From positions 248,001 through 312,000 of the forward strand of contig LCEG01000001.1 in assembly GCA_000996275.1 (NCBI GenBank): a stretch of DNA of 64,000 nt, written 5' to 3'. A program made the translations under genes and the position numbers. The stretch is from a candidate division TM6 bacterium GW2011_GWE2_42_60 (GTDB lineage: Bacteria; Babelota; Babeliae; Babelales; Babelaceae). The first letter of the stretch is position 1; each line of letters opens with the position of its first letter. Below, piece by piece: positions 52,214-60,997 of this stretch. The notes beneath the pieces are model-generated. The model saw only the letters and a program-made list of their open reading frames with translations. It had not been told where the DNA came from and made no database searches.

Positions 52214-52239
52214 AAAAAAGGCGGGCATGCGCCGTTTTT
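52214..52239 (-). terminator. Short terminator hairpin after the Lys/Glu-rich gene
   Basis: AAAAA-c-GGCG, loop, CGCC-TTTTTT on the minus strand, about 17 bp past the stop codon at 52256. The A/T flanks would let it work in both directions. Confidence 0.6.
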
Positions 52240-52255
52240 ATTGAATGTAAATTTG

Positions 52256-53725
52256 TTACGCTGGAGCGATTTCATTCATTGCCTTTGCAAAGTCGGTCAT
52301 TACGGTATCTTCTTCTTCCACTGCGCCCTTTTCCACTTCTTTTTTTACGAGCTCAGGTTTTACTTCAGCTGGTTTCTCTGCTTTTTTTTCTTCTTTTACG
52401 GGCTCAGATTTTACTTCAGCTTTTTTTTGTTCTTCGAGAGCTCTTTGCTCATCTAATTTTTTCTTTTCTTCAGCGAGTTTTTTTTCTTCTTCAATTATTT
52501 TTACAATGACATTTGTTTTTAATGCCTCAGAGACTTTGTTTTTGATTTCTGCGGGGAGTGTTGTAATTTTTGCAGCTTCTTCAATATCTTTAGTAAAACG
52601 CACTTTGTCTTCAGGGTCTGTTGATTCGGCTGAAATCTTATTTTTAGTCTCGCTTAGGGCATCTATGGTGAGCTTTGTCACTTTTGTCCGAAGAGTTGAC
52701 TTGGTTGGAAGACTTTGTAGTTTTTTATAAAGGTCGAGAGTTTGTTTAAACAGAGAGGGGACAATTTTCTGCTCTTTTTCTGGTTCCTCTAGCGGTTTTT
52801 CTTCTTTTTTTGCTAGTTCGAGTTCTTTTCTAATTTCTTTCAGTTGATCTTCTAGTGTTTTTGGATGCTTTGGTAGATCGATAAGAATTGTTTTGTCTAA
52901 TTCTTGCAGTTTTGATAAATCAGCAGTTTTTTTAGTAGGTTTCTTCTTCTTCTTTACTTCAGTTTTTGTCTCTTTTTTTACCGGCTCTGTTGGTTTTTGT
53001 TCTTCAGTCTTTACAGGTACAACCATGGGAATTTCTGGCTTCTTTTCTTCTTTTTTCTTCTCTTCTTCAAGCTTCTTTTGTTGCTCGTCGACGTTGTAAA
53101 CAGATTGCAGTATGGTTGGAATTTTATCTTTGATTTCGGCAACAGATAGATTGTATTTTGCAAACAAAGTGCCGCTTAAAACATTTTCTGTAAGTTTTAA
53201 AGCATCAACATTGTCCCAGTCAAATGCCTCTAAAAAGTTCTCTTTGGACGGTATTTTGCTTTCTGACATTGCTTTGGATGCGATGTAGCCGGTGTCTTTT
53301 TGTATCTGGAGAGCGACGTAATTGAGATAGGCATTTTTGTTCTTGCTAGATTTTAAAAAGTCCAGGATACCGCTGGCTAAAAAGGGCTCAGCGGCTTTTG
53401 CCGCGGTGCTGCCTGAGATATTGAGTTTTTTGTTCGTCTCTGTAACAGAGCAGCCATGCTTATTGAGCCACGCGACTGTTTCGTTGAGAGAAGTGCCCTC
53501 ATTAAAGCGGTAGTGTAGATACGCAAAAAGGGGACGGGAATAGACGGTGTTGGGAAGCCATACCCAGGGTTCTGTTTTTTTCATTGGATCTAAAACAGTA
53601 GTTTCAAATGTTTTAGTCTGTTGATCAAAATTAGCGAACCATTTTGGCGTGTTTTGTTCTGTGGCTTGAAGCATTCCACCCAACGCAAAGCAGAGAAAAG
53701 CAAGCGCGCGTACACTATATTTCAT
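52256..53725 (-). CDS. Exported Lys/Glu-rich repeat and coiled-coil protein
   Basis: 489 residues; AAGGAG lies four bases before ATG 53725. Signal peptide to about residue 21 (GGMLQA). Residues 22 to about 210 look globular, with aromatic residues and a single Cys. From about 215 on, the protein is built of charged Lys/Glu segments (KKLEEEKKKEEKKPEIP, KKEEKPLEEPEKEQK, EEEKKLAEEKKKLDEQRALE) alternating with short helical modules. The composition suggests an elongated periplasmic or surface protein, perhaps a tether. No family recognised. On the same strand as the Cys-rich gene that follows, but a terminator separates them. Confidence 0.7.
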   Translation of the reverse strand: MKYSVRALAFLCFALGGMLQATEQNTPKWFANFDQQTKTFETTVLDPMKKTEPWVWLPNTVYSRPLFAYLHYRFNEGTSLNETVAWLNKHGCSVTETNKKLNISGSTAAKAAEPFLASGILDFLKSSKNKNAYLNYVALQIQKDTGYIASKAMSESKIPSKENFLEAFDWDNVDALKLTENVLSGTLFAKYNLSVAEIKDKIPTILQSVYNVDEQQKKLEEEKKKEEKKPEIPMVVPVKTEEQKPTEPVKKETKTEVKKKKKPTKKTADLSKLQELDKTILIDLPKHPKTLEDQLKEIRKELELAKKEEKPLEEPEKEQKIVPSLFKQTLDLYKKLQSLPTKSTLRTKVTKLTIDALSETKNKISAESTDPEDKVRFTKDIEEAAKITTLPAEIKNKVSEALKTNVIVKIIEEEKKLAEEKKKLDEQRALEEQKKAEVKSEPVKEEKKAEKPAEVKPELVKKEVEKGAVEEEDTVMTDFAKAMNEIAPA

Positions 53726-53937
53726 AAAACTCCTTTTTATGTGGCGAGTATGAGCGAAAGAACTACTTTGTAGGCTAGTAATAAATTGGATGCTTTGGCA
53801 AATGTTTTGGTGAAAATATTTGTGACGAGGGAGAGATCTTTATGGACAGGCGAATTCTTTTTTTGTATAGTGAACAACAACATAACCAGTGCTCCATAGC
53901 TCGAACCCGTAGAAATCTCCAGTAATCGGCTTGTGTG
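53726..53937 (+). promoter_or_regulatory. Region upstream of the tRNA, with strong promoter
   Basis: 212 bp without a gene, between the divergent Lys/Glu-rich gene and the tRNA. TGGACA (53843-53848), a 17-bp spacer and TATAGT (53866-53871) form a near-consensus promoter about 60 bp before the tRNA. No other structure is evident. Confidence 0.7.
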
Positions 53938-54014
53938 GGGCCCATAGCTCAGTTGGTTAGAGCAATCGGCTCATAACCGAGAGGTCCCAGGTTCAAATCC
54001 TGGTGGGCCCACCA
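53938..54014 (+). tRNA. tRNA with CAT anticodon, probably tRNA-Ile2 (lysidine type)
   Basis: A full 77-base cloverleaf with encoded CCA. Acceptor stem GGGCCCA / TGGGCCC with A discriminator, D arm AGCTCAGTTGGTTAGAGC, anticodon stem TCGG/CCGA around CTCATAA (anticodon CAT), T arm CCAGG TTCAAATC CCTGG. CAT could be elongator Met, initiator or Ile2. A GG start with G-C pairs and GGCTCATAACC favour Ile2, read as AUA after TilS modification; Met is the main alternative. Genes follow 40 bp downstream on the same strand. Confidence 0.9.
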
Positions 54015-54054
54015 ATAATAAACCTCCTCTTTTTTTGCAGAAGGTAGTTTAAGC

Positions 54055-54768
54055 ATGGATGCAACTCCCTATGGTCGCTTTGTCGCCCTGGTCCTCTTTG
54101 ATCAAGCACTTACTCAGATTACAAAGCAGCGTCAGAGTATAGAAAAGCAGTGTGAAGCTCTCGAAGAAAAACGCACAGAATTAATGAGCCGCTATGAGGC
54201 AACTGCACTTGAACTTAAAAATGAAATAAAACATCGCGGTGAATTAGAGCTTTCTTTGGGAACGCTTGCCCAAGAAAAACAACGTATTGAACATAAAATT
54301 GATACAACTCGTAATGCAAAAGAGTACGAAGCGCTTCAGCAGGAGCTTGAGTCTGTTGTGACTCGCCAAAATGCTGATGACGAACGGTTAATTATTGTAT
54401 GGCAACGTATTGAGCAGTTTGAAGGTGCGCTTAAGTCGGCAGAACATGAAATGGTTGATGCGCTTAAAAGCGTCGAGAAAGAGCTTGAAGAAAAACGCGC
54501 TCTATTAAGTGATCTAGAACGGCTTTTTAGTGACAAAGAGCGCTTGAGGCCAGCTCAGAGAGAAGGTGTTCTAGAACAATGGCTTTCGATGTATGAGTCA
54601 ATGCGTGCTGCTTTGATACCAAACCCCGCAGTCACCCTTGCAGGGAGCTCTTGTTCAGAATGTGGCGTTATTGTTCCCCGTACGGACGTAGCTTCTGTTG
54701 AAAAACATCAATTTGTTTTTTGTCAGCAGTGCCACCGGATACTTTTTGATCGTCATGCTGTTGAATAA
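54055..54768 (+). CDS. COG1579 coiled-coil zinc-ribbon protein
   Basis: 237 residues. A long antiparallel coiled coil (about 10-175) is followed by a C4 zinc ribbon (SCSECGVIVPR, then FCQQCHRILF near residues 199-230). This is the COG1579/zf-RING_7 family, whose members occur beside RNase H genes in many bacteria and act in nucleic acid or secretion-related roles (for example CdsZ in Chlamydia). The exact role here is unknown. It starts 40 bp after the tRNA. Confidence 0.85.
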   Translation: MDATPYGRFVALVLFDQALTQITKQRQSIEKQCEALEEKRTELMSRYEATALELKNEIKHRGELELSLGTLAQEKQRIEHKIDTTRNAKEYEALQQELESVVTRQNADDERLIIVWQRIEQFEGALKSAEHEMVDALKSVEKELEEKRALLSDLERLFSDKERLRPAQREGVLEQWLSMYESMRAALIPNPAVTLAGSSCSECGVIVPRTDVASVEKHQFVFCQQCHRILFDRHAVE

Positions 54769-54847
54769 CCGTCTTGACTCTTATGCCCATTACTTCCATA
54801 ACAACTGCGACCATTCTTCTCTTTTTGATGCGTTGTAAGGATTTAAA

Positions 54848-55333
54848 ATGAAACAGCTAGAAATGTTTGAATTATCTCAAAAACTACCCGAAAAAGCTAC
54901 ATGGACTCTTTCTGTTGATGGTGCATCACGTAAAAATCCAGGCCCTGCGGGAGCGGGCGTTTGTCTCAACCGAGGGGAAGAACCTGTTTTTTGTGAAGGG
55001 TTCTTTTTGGGTGTGCAGACTAATAATGAGGCAGAATATAGTGCACTCTTATTAGGCCTTGCTGCTGCACAGGACTTTATTAAGCCTGGTGAAAAACTTT
55101 TGATTATTTCAGATTCTGAACTTTTGGTTCGGCAGGTTTTGGGTATGTATAAAGTTAAGAAACCTGAATTGCGTGTACTGTATGAACGAGTTATGGTTTT
55201 TTTCCCCCTCTATAAGTCGTCGATTAAACATGTTCTTCGTGAGAAAAATGCGTGTGCCGATGCGCTAGCAAATAAAGGTATTGATTCAAAAAACGGTATT
55301 CCCGCCTATTTACGAGAGCGTACTGGATTATAA
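54848..55333 (+). CDS. rnhA: RNase HI-type ribonuclease
   Basis: 161 residues. Degrades RNA in RNA-DNA hybrids. The RNase H fold shows the metal-binding acidic residues: Asp in LSVDGASRKNPGPAG, Glu in TNNEAEYSALLLGL, Asp in LIISDSELLVRQV and Asp in NACADALANKG. A short N-terminal extension (MKQLEMFELSQK) precedes the core. This is the short 'RNase HI family' usually found with COG1579. The stop is followed directly by the SpoIID gene (TAAATG). Confidence 0.9.
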   Translation: MKQLEMFELSQKLPEKATWTLSVDGASRKNPGPAGAGVCLNRGEEPVFCEGFFLGVQTNNEAEYSALLLGLAAAQDFIKPGEKLLIISDSELLVRQVLGMYKVKKPELRVLYERVMVFFPLYKSSIKHVLREKNACADALANKGIDSKNGIPAYLRERTGL

Positions 55334-56710
55334 ATGAACATATTACGTCTTCAAAAAATATTATGGTGCGCCGTTGCACTCTTTGGATTAGTGATAGCAG
55401 TTAGTGCTGACCTTCCTGAGCGTGATCGCTTTGATGTGCGAGTATTACTTGCAGATGCAGACGCAAAAGCAGCATTTTCCTGGACGCTTTATTCAGATGA
55501 AGGGTTTATGGCTCGTGATGCAGAGCAGGGTATTGCGCAAGAGCTCCATGCAAAAAGCATCACTATTAGTGTTAAAAAGGGGCGCATAGCGCTCAATGGA
55601 CGCCGCCTTTCTGGACATTCTATTGAATTGATACCGCGTTCTGGTGAAACAAGTTATGGCGACTATCGTTACGCAGGGACTTTTATTGTTTCGCAACGTG
55701 ATGAGCGTCTTTATCTGGTAAATAAGATTGATATCGAAGAATATTTGTGCGCGGTCTTGCGATGGGAAATTTATCCTTGTTGGCCGCCCGAATCGCTTGA
55801 AGCTATGGCAATTGCCTGCCGTACTTATCTTCTTTATAATGTGATAAAATCTCGTGGCTCTTCGGGTGATATGGAGCGTCGTCCCTTTGATATTCGCGCA
55901 ACAATAGCTCATCAGGCCTACAAAGGACTTCATGAGTTTGATGGATTGAGGCGTGCGGTTGAAGCAACACGGGGTGAAGTGATGGTATTTAATGGTAAAC
56001 CGATTGAAGCTATGTACGAAGCCTGCTGTGGGGGCGTAATTCCAGCGCATCTTGAGGGTGTTGATTTTGTGAGAGCGCCTTATTTAAAGCGAGACTATGC
56101 TTGTACCTATTGTAAGGCATGTCGCGACTTTTCGTGGAAAGAGACCTTTACGCTTGCAGACCTTAATGAAGCAATCTGTTCTTATGATGATGGGGCAATG
56201 CCAATCATCGATCTTCATATTTCTCGAAAAGATAGGGCAGGAATTGTGCGTGAGGTAAAAATTAAGACAAAAACCGGATGGTATCGTCTTTCTGGCCGCC
56301 GCATTAATTCAATGTTTGGTGGGGTGAAAAGTCTGTGCTGCACCATAAAAAAACAGGGTAAACATATTGTTATGAATGGTCATGGATGGGGCCATCATCT
56401 TGGGCTTTGTCAACGGGGTGCTGCTGCCATGGCTCAAGAGGGTTGGGAACATCGAGATATTCTTACTTTTTATTATCCAGGAGCCAGTTTTACTACGATT
56501 CGCGTGGTGACGATTCCTCCTGCTGTGCAAGAAGAAAAAGGAGAAGAAGCCTTGACAGTAGAAAAAGGACCAGAAGTATCGCCGCAGGCTGCAGAAAAAG
56601 TAGAAGAGAAAATAGAAAAAATAGAAGCAAAACAAGAAACAGTGAGTCGAAAAAGTGGACTGGCTCATAAACGGCCGGTTGCGCATAGAGAGCGTAAGCA
56701 CAAAAAGTAA
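55334..56710 (+). CDS. SpoIID/LytB-domain protein, probable peptidoglycan lytic transglycosylase
   Basis: 458 residues. Signal peptide or N-anchor to about residue 25 (VIAVSA). The SpoIID domain covers about 90-375: VLRWEIYPCWPPESLEAMAIACRTY holds the catalytic Glu and the typical AxAxRTY sequence; GHGWGHHLGLCQRGAAAMA is the C-terminal signature. SpoIID cleaves glycan strands that lack stem peptides. In spore formers it acts in engulfment, elsewhere in cell division or wall turnover. A Lys/Glu-rich low-complexity tail (about 385-458) ends in HKRPVAHRERKHKK. It directly follows rnhA. Cysteines CTYCKACRD in the middle are additional to the family core. Confidence 0.87.
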   Translation: MNILRLQKILWCAVALFGLVIAVSADLPERDRFDVRVLLADADAKAAFSWTLYSDEGFMARDAEQGIAQELHAKSITISVKKGRIALNGRRLSGHSIELIPRSGETSYGDYRYAGTFIVSQRDERLYLVNKIDIEEYLCAVLRWEIYPCWPPESLEAMAIACRTYLLYNVIKSRGSSGDMERRPFDIRATIAHQAYKGLHEFDGLRRAVEATRGEVMVFNGKPIEAMYEACCGGVIPAHLEGVDFVRAPYLKRDYACTYCKACRDFSWKETFTLADLNEAICSYDDGAMPIIDLHISRKDRAGIVREVKIKTKTGWYRLSGRRINSMFGGVKSLCCTIKKQGKHIVMNGHGWGHHLGLCQRGAAAMAQEGWEHRDILTFYYPGASFTTIRVVTIPPAVQEEKGEEALTVEKGPEVSPQAAEKVEEKIEKIEAKQETVSRKSGLAHKRPVAHRERKHKK

Positions 56711-56740
56711 TGAAGTGATATGAAAAAAAGGAGTGAAGGA

Positions 56741-57202
56741 ATGTCAGGGTATCGTGGGCATACGTTTGGAGCGTTTGCTTTAGTTCCATGTCTTATTTTT
56801 TTGGGAAGTTGGGTAGGGTTTTCTTTACCAACACTTTTGTCGGGGGTATTGGTTGTTTTTCTTGGAGCATTGTTTCCTGATATTGATACCGCAGGGCGTG
56901 GCCGGCGGTTTTTTTTAGGGTGTATCTGTATCTGTATTTTAGCCTGTACGAGTACCCATGCTCTCTGGACCGCAGGAGTTTGCGCCTTTATTGGCTTGTT
57001 GGCGCTTGTGAGCCGTCATCGAACGCTCTTCCATAATATTTATTTTCTTTTATTTTTGACGATCTGTGTTGCGGCGTGGTCGGCGCATCTTCTTCCTCAG
57101 TATACAAAAGAGTTATGGTGGATCGCTTTTTGTTTTGTGATCGGCTGTTTTTCTCATATGTTACTTGATTTTGGAGTGAAGCGTTCTCTGAGTTGGCGAT
57201 AG
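56741..57202 (+). CDS. YdjM-like membrane-bound metal-dependent hydrolase
   Basis: 153 residues from ATG 56741, with AAAGGAG seven to ten bases upstream; ATG 56720 would give 160. Five hydrophobic segments. Conserved YdjM (DUF457) residues are visible: YRGHTFGAF (His), LGALFPDIDTAG (Asp pair), RHRTLFHN (two His) and FSHMLLDFGVKR (His, Asp). These likely hold a metal in the membrane. The natural substrate is unknown; E. coli YdjM is an SOS-induced relative. Last gene of the tRNA-led run. Confidence 0.85.
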   Translation: MSGYRGHTFGAFALVPCLIFLGSWVGFSLPTLLSGVLVVFLGALFPDIDTAGRGRRFFLGCICICILACTSTHALWTAGVCAFIGLLALVSRHRTLFHNIYFLLFLTICVAAWSAHLLPQYTKELWWIAFCFVIGCFSHMLLDFGVKRSLSWR

Positions 57203-57218
57203 CAGAATCCTTTTTTTC

Positions 57219-57248
57219 TTGCGGGGCGTGTAAGCAGCTGAGTATAGT
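57219..57248 (+). promoter_or_regulatory. Candidate promoter of the baeRF gene
   Basis: TTGCGG (57219-57224), 18-bp spacer, TATAGT (57243-57248), about 77 bp before the ATG. Confidence 0.45.
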
Positions 57249-57324
57249 AAACAAGAGAGTGAGTGGCCGTATTGGTTGACCGCTAAGCCTCCATTGACCC
57301 CCTTGAAAAAAAGGAGCACGAGCT

Positions 57325-58494
57325 ATGAATCGTCAAGATTTGGACTTTTTGAAAGCACAACAAAAGTATCCATCCGTTTCAATTTTGATGCGGACTCATC
57401 GTACGATGCCTGTTGCAGAAAAAGATCGGATTGTTTTGAAAAATCTTATTGCAGAGGCAAAAGAAAGGCTTCTGAAAGAGTTTTCGGCACATGACCTGAA
57501 AAAACTATTTAAAAACATCGATGAACTTGAGGAGTCGGTTGATTATACGCATGAAACAGAAGGGATGGCTTTTTTTGTGAATGACGAAATTAAGCTCTCA
57601 TATTCGCTTCCCTTTCCGGTTGAAAATCGTGTAACAATTGATAAAAACTTTGAGGTTCGTGATATTATTCTCGCGCTCAATAGAATTCCAAGTTATTGGG
57701 TGTTGGCGTTGAGTGAAAAGCCAACCCGCCTTTTTTATGGGTCGGGTACCATACTGAGTGAGGTTGTTGAACCTGCAAATGATACAATGGGTATTTCTCG
57801 GGATGGATTTCCACTTGATTATACAAAACCAGATATTAAGTTTCAGTCTTCAATTGGGAATGCTTTAGCAAGTCATAATCCTGTTGATTCAAAATACTTT
57901 GAAGATCATAAAAAAGTCTTTTTTAAAAAGGTCGATGATCTGCTTGGTCGTTTTATTTCTGTTGATAAGCGGCCGCTTTTTGTACTCGGTGTTGAACGTA
58001 ATATCTCTCTTTTTGAATCAGCAACAGTGCATGCGATAGCAGGGCATGTTCATGGAGATTTTTCTTCTCACAAAGTACAGGATATTGCAAAGGCAGTTCA
58101 GCCCGAAGTTCAGAAGTATGTTGCAAATCAAGAAAAACAGGTTCTCTCTGATTTTGACGAAGCAATAGGCAAGTTGCATCAGGCATTTACGCTCGAAACG
58201 GTATGGCAGATGGCATACGAAGGCCGTGTAAAAGACCTTCTCGTTGAAGAAGGATATACAGTTCCTGGCGTGATTGAAACAGACAATCCTAGCCGTATCA
58301 TGCGTGCTGAAAATTCAAAAACACCCCACGTAGTTGATGATCTTGTTAATCTTTTAATAGTGCTTGTGCAAGAAAAGGGCGGCAATGTCATCTTTTTGAA
58401 AAAAGGTGCCTTGAAAGATTATGGGCATATTGCAGCTATTTTAAGATATTCCGGAGAGTCTTCGTCAAATACGCAGGAGCGAGGGCGTTGCTAA
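57325..58494 (+). CDS. baeRF-family protein (archaeo-eukaryotic release factor fold)
   Basis: 389 residues. VSILMRTHRTMPVAEKDRIVLKNLIAEAKERL matches the start of the bacterial archaeo-eukaryotic release factor-like families (baeRF, probably family 3). The middle part has FVLGVERNISLFESAT and GHVHGDFSSHKVQDIA; the C-terminal part (LETVWQMAYEGRVKDLLVEEGY, then VDDLVNLLIVLVQEKGGNVIFL) resembles the third, eL30-like domain of eRF1. These proteins have been proposed to act on stalled or attacked ribosomes, but few have been tested. GGAG lies nine bases before the ATG. Monocistronic, closed by a terminator. Confidence 0.8.
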   Translation: MNRQDLDFLKAQQKYPSVSILMRTHRTMPVAEKDRIVLKNLIAEAKERLLKEFSAHDLKKLFKNIDELEESVDYTHETEGMAFFVNDEIKLSYSLPFPVENRVTIDKNFEVRDIILALNRIPSYWVLALSEKPTRLFYGSGTILSEVVEPANDTMGISRDGFPLDYTKPDIKFQSSIGNALASHNPVDSKYFEDHKKVFFKKVDDLLGRFISVDKRPLFVLGVERNISLFESATVHAIAGHVHGDFSSHKVQDIAKAVQPEVQKYVANQEKQVLSDFDEAIGKLHQAFTLETVWQMAYEGRVKDLLVEEGYTVPGVIETDNPSRIMRAENSKTPHVVDDLVNLLIVLVQEKGGNVIFLKKGALKDYGHIAAILRYSGESSSNTQERGRC

Positions 58495-58577
58495 AATCAT
58501 TCATCTAAAGATTCTCTTTTTCTGGACAAACCGTAAAAAAGCAAGGTAGACTTGCGCATTGGAAACGAGAGTTGTCA

Positions 58578-58619
58578 AAGTAGGGCTGGACCGATAAAGC
58601 GTTTCCGGCCCACTTTTTT
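58578..58619 (+). terminator. Terminator after the baeRF gene
   Basis: AAGTAGGGCTGGA (58578-58590) pairs with TCCGGCCCACTT (58604-58615) with one bulge and one G-T pair, then a T-tract, ending 15 bp before the next start codon. Confidence 0.8.
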
Positions 58620-58633
58620 ATGAGGAGGCTATC

Positions 58634-60919
58634 ATGAGATATATCAAATACACTTTTCTGTTTTTAGTTCTAGGAGCGGGCACCACGCATTTTTCTTATT
58701 TTAACGCAATGAATACTAAAGAGAATGAAAGTAATCTAAAAAACGAGAAGCTCCTTGCTTTAGGCAAACTTGATTCAGATTTTAGAGCTGTCAATGGGCT
58801 GTCTTCTCCTCTTTTGGATAAGAAAAAGACAATGGACACGCTGAAGCGTATTGCGGTTGGCCCAACCTATAGCCATAAAAAGTTTTTTAAAAACGTATCA
58901 GAAGGGGCAGAGATTTATTACGGACTCGCCTCAGGCCTTAAGGAGCTTCCAACTGACCAAAAAACACTTTATAGCTGGTGCCGTAAAGTTCTTTCCTTTG
59001 TGTATGCCTCTTCATTTTTGCAGCGTGCTTCGCATGATGGACCAACGGATGCGCTCTTTGTAATCGAGGATGCCTCTGTGTTAAAAGCACTTTTTGAGGC
59101 ATACAGCTCAACAGTGCTTTTGGGAGGGGGGAAAAGTGAGCTTGATGAAAAGCTGGTTATGGAATTAAAGAGTAATAAAAAATTACCAAAAAACCGTATT
59201 GAATTGACTGGGCCAGATAAAAACGAAGGTACTTTGTATGGAATGCGGATCCATTTTAGAAAGACAGAAGAGCAGTCGCATCGTGATCTATTCCTTGGTC
59301 GGTTTAAAGAAATAGGATATGCGGTTCGGGATGATGCTTCTATTCTTCTCAAGTTCTACGGTGAGAAAGTCTCAAAGGACCAGGCTTTTATTAATTTAAG
59401 CGTTGTTCCTAGCGATTGTAGGGACTATTTTAAAGCTAATTTTGGAAGTGAGGCTGTTAAACTACATGGTGACAGCTTGATGGCGATGCAGACGTTTGTG
59501 GATAAGTGGATGATGGATAATCCAACTAAATCCGATAAGGCAAGTTCGTTTAAGAAGTTTCTAAAGCAATATGCAGCAAAAAAGAGGCTTACGCACCTTA
59601 AAAAGCGGACTGGTAACGAAATTATTATCAATGGTAAAATTGAGCTACTTGTGGCAGCTTATTTGATGCAAGATCCTTGCGTTTTAGCGCAAAACATTAA
59701 TGAATCTTCAAGCCTTATTTTTGACAATAAACTTTCTACAGAGTTTTCTCAGGTTCGCGGTCTTTTTATTATGGTGCAGAACCTGTTAGATGGACTTGAT
59801 AAGGCTTATGAAAAAGGCTTTCTTGAAAACATTCAGGATGGTGACGAGATTCCAAGCTCAAATGATTTGAATGCCTCTGTTTTGTCAGCGACCAATCGGG
59901 ATATCGGTAGTCTTTCTTTTATGATGCGTGAGTATTGTGCGTGTTGCAGCGCGGTAGCGCCCTCTTTAAAAAATGAAGGGGTGAAAGATTATTTTGTACG
60001 TGCAGCGATGATGATTGAAAAGCTCTTGTTTGATTATAAAAAGTATCCGCGCACGGTCTTTGAGTTTCAATCTTTTGATTCCGATTCTCAAATTGATTTT
60101 GCTACTCAAGGAATCAAATCTGATGTGACAAATCTCATTGTTGAGTTTTATCAAAAAGCTACAAAAAATCTTCCTAATTGGCAGCAAGATATGAAAGATA
60201 CCAACAATGCTATCTTAACGTGGAAAGATCTTGTAATACATGGTATTGAAGAGACAAAAGAGCAGCTTATTCCTGCAAATTCGTTTAGAGACGTTTTAAA
60301 ACAGGTGTTTAATGAGAAAAATCTTGCAGAAGGGCTTACGGATTGGTCTCTATTTAGAGAGAGATGTGCACAGCTTCTAACGGGCGGTGAAAAAAACGAG
60401 CGGCTCATGCTTCTGGATACTGCGATTAAAAATATTATTGGCCATGGCGATCGAAGCTTTGTACTTGATATGCAGACATTTGATTCTAGTATTCCTGGTA
60501 TTTTTACACAGGCTGCCAAAAAACAACAATTATTTGGTAATGCACTTCTTTTATCAGTGTTAAAACAGATTCGTCAAGAGGATGCTTGCACGGGAGAGCT
60601 TCGTTCAAAAATTGAAGGCACTGCAAATTCATGGAAGGCATATTTGGGCCAACTGTCTACTTATTTTGAGAAAGCAGGCTTTTATGTTTCGAGTGGAAAG
60701 AAGGGGAGCCAGCTCCTTGAAGGGGTGAAGCTCTATGTTGAACAGATGGTGAAGAAAAACATGCCTGATAAATCAGAAAAAATACTGCCTCTTCTCTGTG
60801 GACAACTTCTTCAGGATAAACAAAGACTCTACATTGCCTTTGGTGATGATGCATTTAGAAATCGAATTTTACCAGCTTACCAAGCATTAACACATCAGGT
60901 GCCAGAGCTTAAAAAGTAA
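58634..60919 (+). CDS. Large exported hypothetical protein
   Basis: 761 residues, ATG 58634 behind ATGAGGAGG. A signal peptide covers about residues 1-25 (LGAGTTHFSYFNA). The mature part is mainly helical, rich in Lys, Leu and Phe, with only a few cysteines (CACC near residue 440 among them) and no membrane segment. No catalytic motif or repeat is recognised. The gene is bounded by terminators on both sides, so it is its own transcription unit. The size and all-helical look are shared with the partial gene at the right edge, but I see no clear sequence repeat between the two. Confidence 0.75.
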   Translation: MRYIKYTFLFLVLGAGTTHFSYFNAMNTKENESNLKNEKLLALGKLDSDFRAVNGLSSPLLDKKKTMDTLKRIAVGPTYSHKKFFKNVSEGAEIYYGLASGLKELPTDQKTLYSWCRKVLSFVYASSFLQRASHDGPTDALFVIEDASVLKALFEAYSSTVLLGGGKSELDEKLVMELKSNKKLPKNRIELTGPDKNEGTLYGMRIHFRKTEEQSHRDLFLGRFKEIGYAVRDDASILLKFYGEKVSKDQAFINLSVVPSDCRDYFKANFGSEAVKLHGDSLMAMQTFVDKWMMDNPTKSDKASSFKKFLKQYAAKKRLTHLKKRTGNEIIINGKIELLVAAYLMQDPCVLAQNINESSSLIFDNKLSTEFSQVRGLFIMVQNLLDGLDKAYEKGFLENIQDGDEIPSSNDLNASVLSATNRDIGSLSFMMREYCACCSAVAPSLKNEGVKDYFVRAAMMIEKLLFDYKKYPRTVFEFQSFDSDSQIDFATQGIKSDVTNLIVEFYQKATKNLPNWQQDMKDTNNAILTWKDLVIHGIEETKEQLIPANSFRDVLKQVFNEKNLAEGLTDWSLFRERCAQLLTGGEKNERLMLLDTAIKNIIGHGDRSFVLDMQTFDSSIPGIFTQAAKKQQLFGNALLLSVLKQIRQEDACTGELRSKIEGTANSWKAYLGQLSTYFEKAGFYVSSGKKGSQLLEGVKLYVEQMVKKNMPDKSEKILPLLCGQLLQDKQRLYIAFGDDAFRNRILPAYQALTHQVPELKK

Positions 60920-60935
60920 GTAATTGGAATAAGAT

Positions 60936-60988
60936 AAAAAGAGAGCCTCTGATAGTTGCAAAACGCAACTATCAGAGGCTCTCTTTTT
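60936..60988. terminator. Bidirectional terminator with 24-bp perfect stem
   Basis: 60936-60959 and 60965-60988 are exact complements over 24 bp with a five-base loop (AAAAC). A5 and T5 flanks are part of the stem, so it stops the exported-protein gene (+) and dnaJ (-). Confidence 0.95.
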
Positions 60989-60997
60989 ATTGGGAAT

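Noticed and set aside
52205-52456. Plus-strand Phe-rich open frames opposite the Lys/Glu-rich gene
   Set aside because: Low-complexity shadow of AAA/GAA codons on the other strand.
53881-53937. Second tRNA or tRNA fragment just upstream of the tRNA(CAT) gene
   Set aside because: The words TAGCTCGAAC and CCATAGCTC resemble tRNA arms but no cloverleaf can be formed.
60936-60988. Inverted repeat as a mobile element end or small RNA
   Set aside because: Position between two convergent genes with A/T flanks fits a bidirectional terminator, and no transposase or promoter is near.
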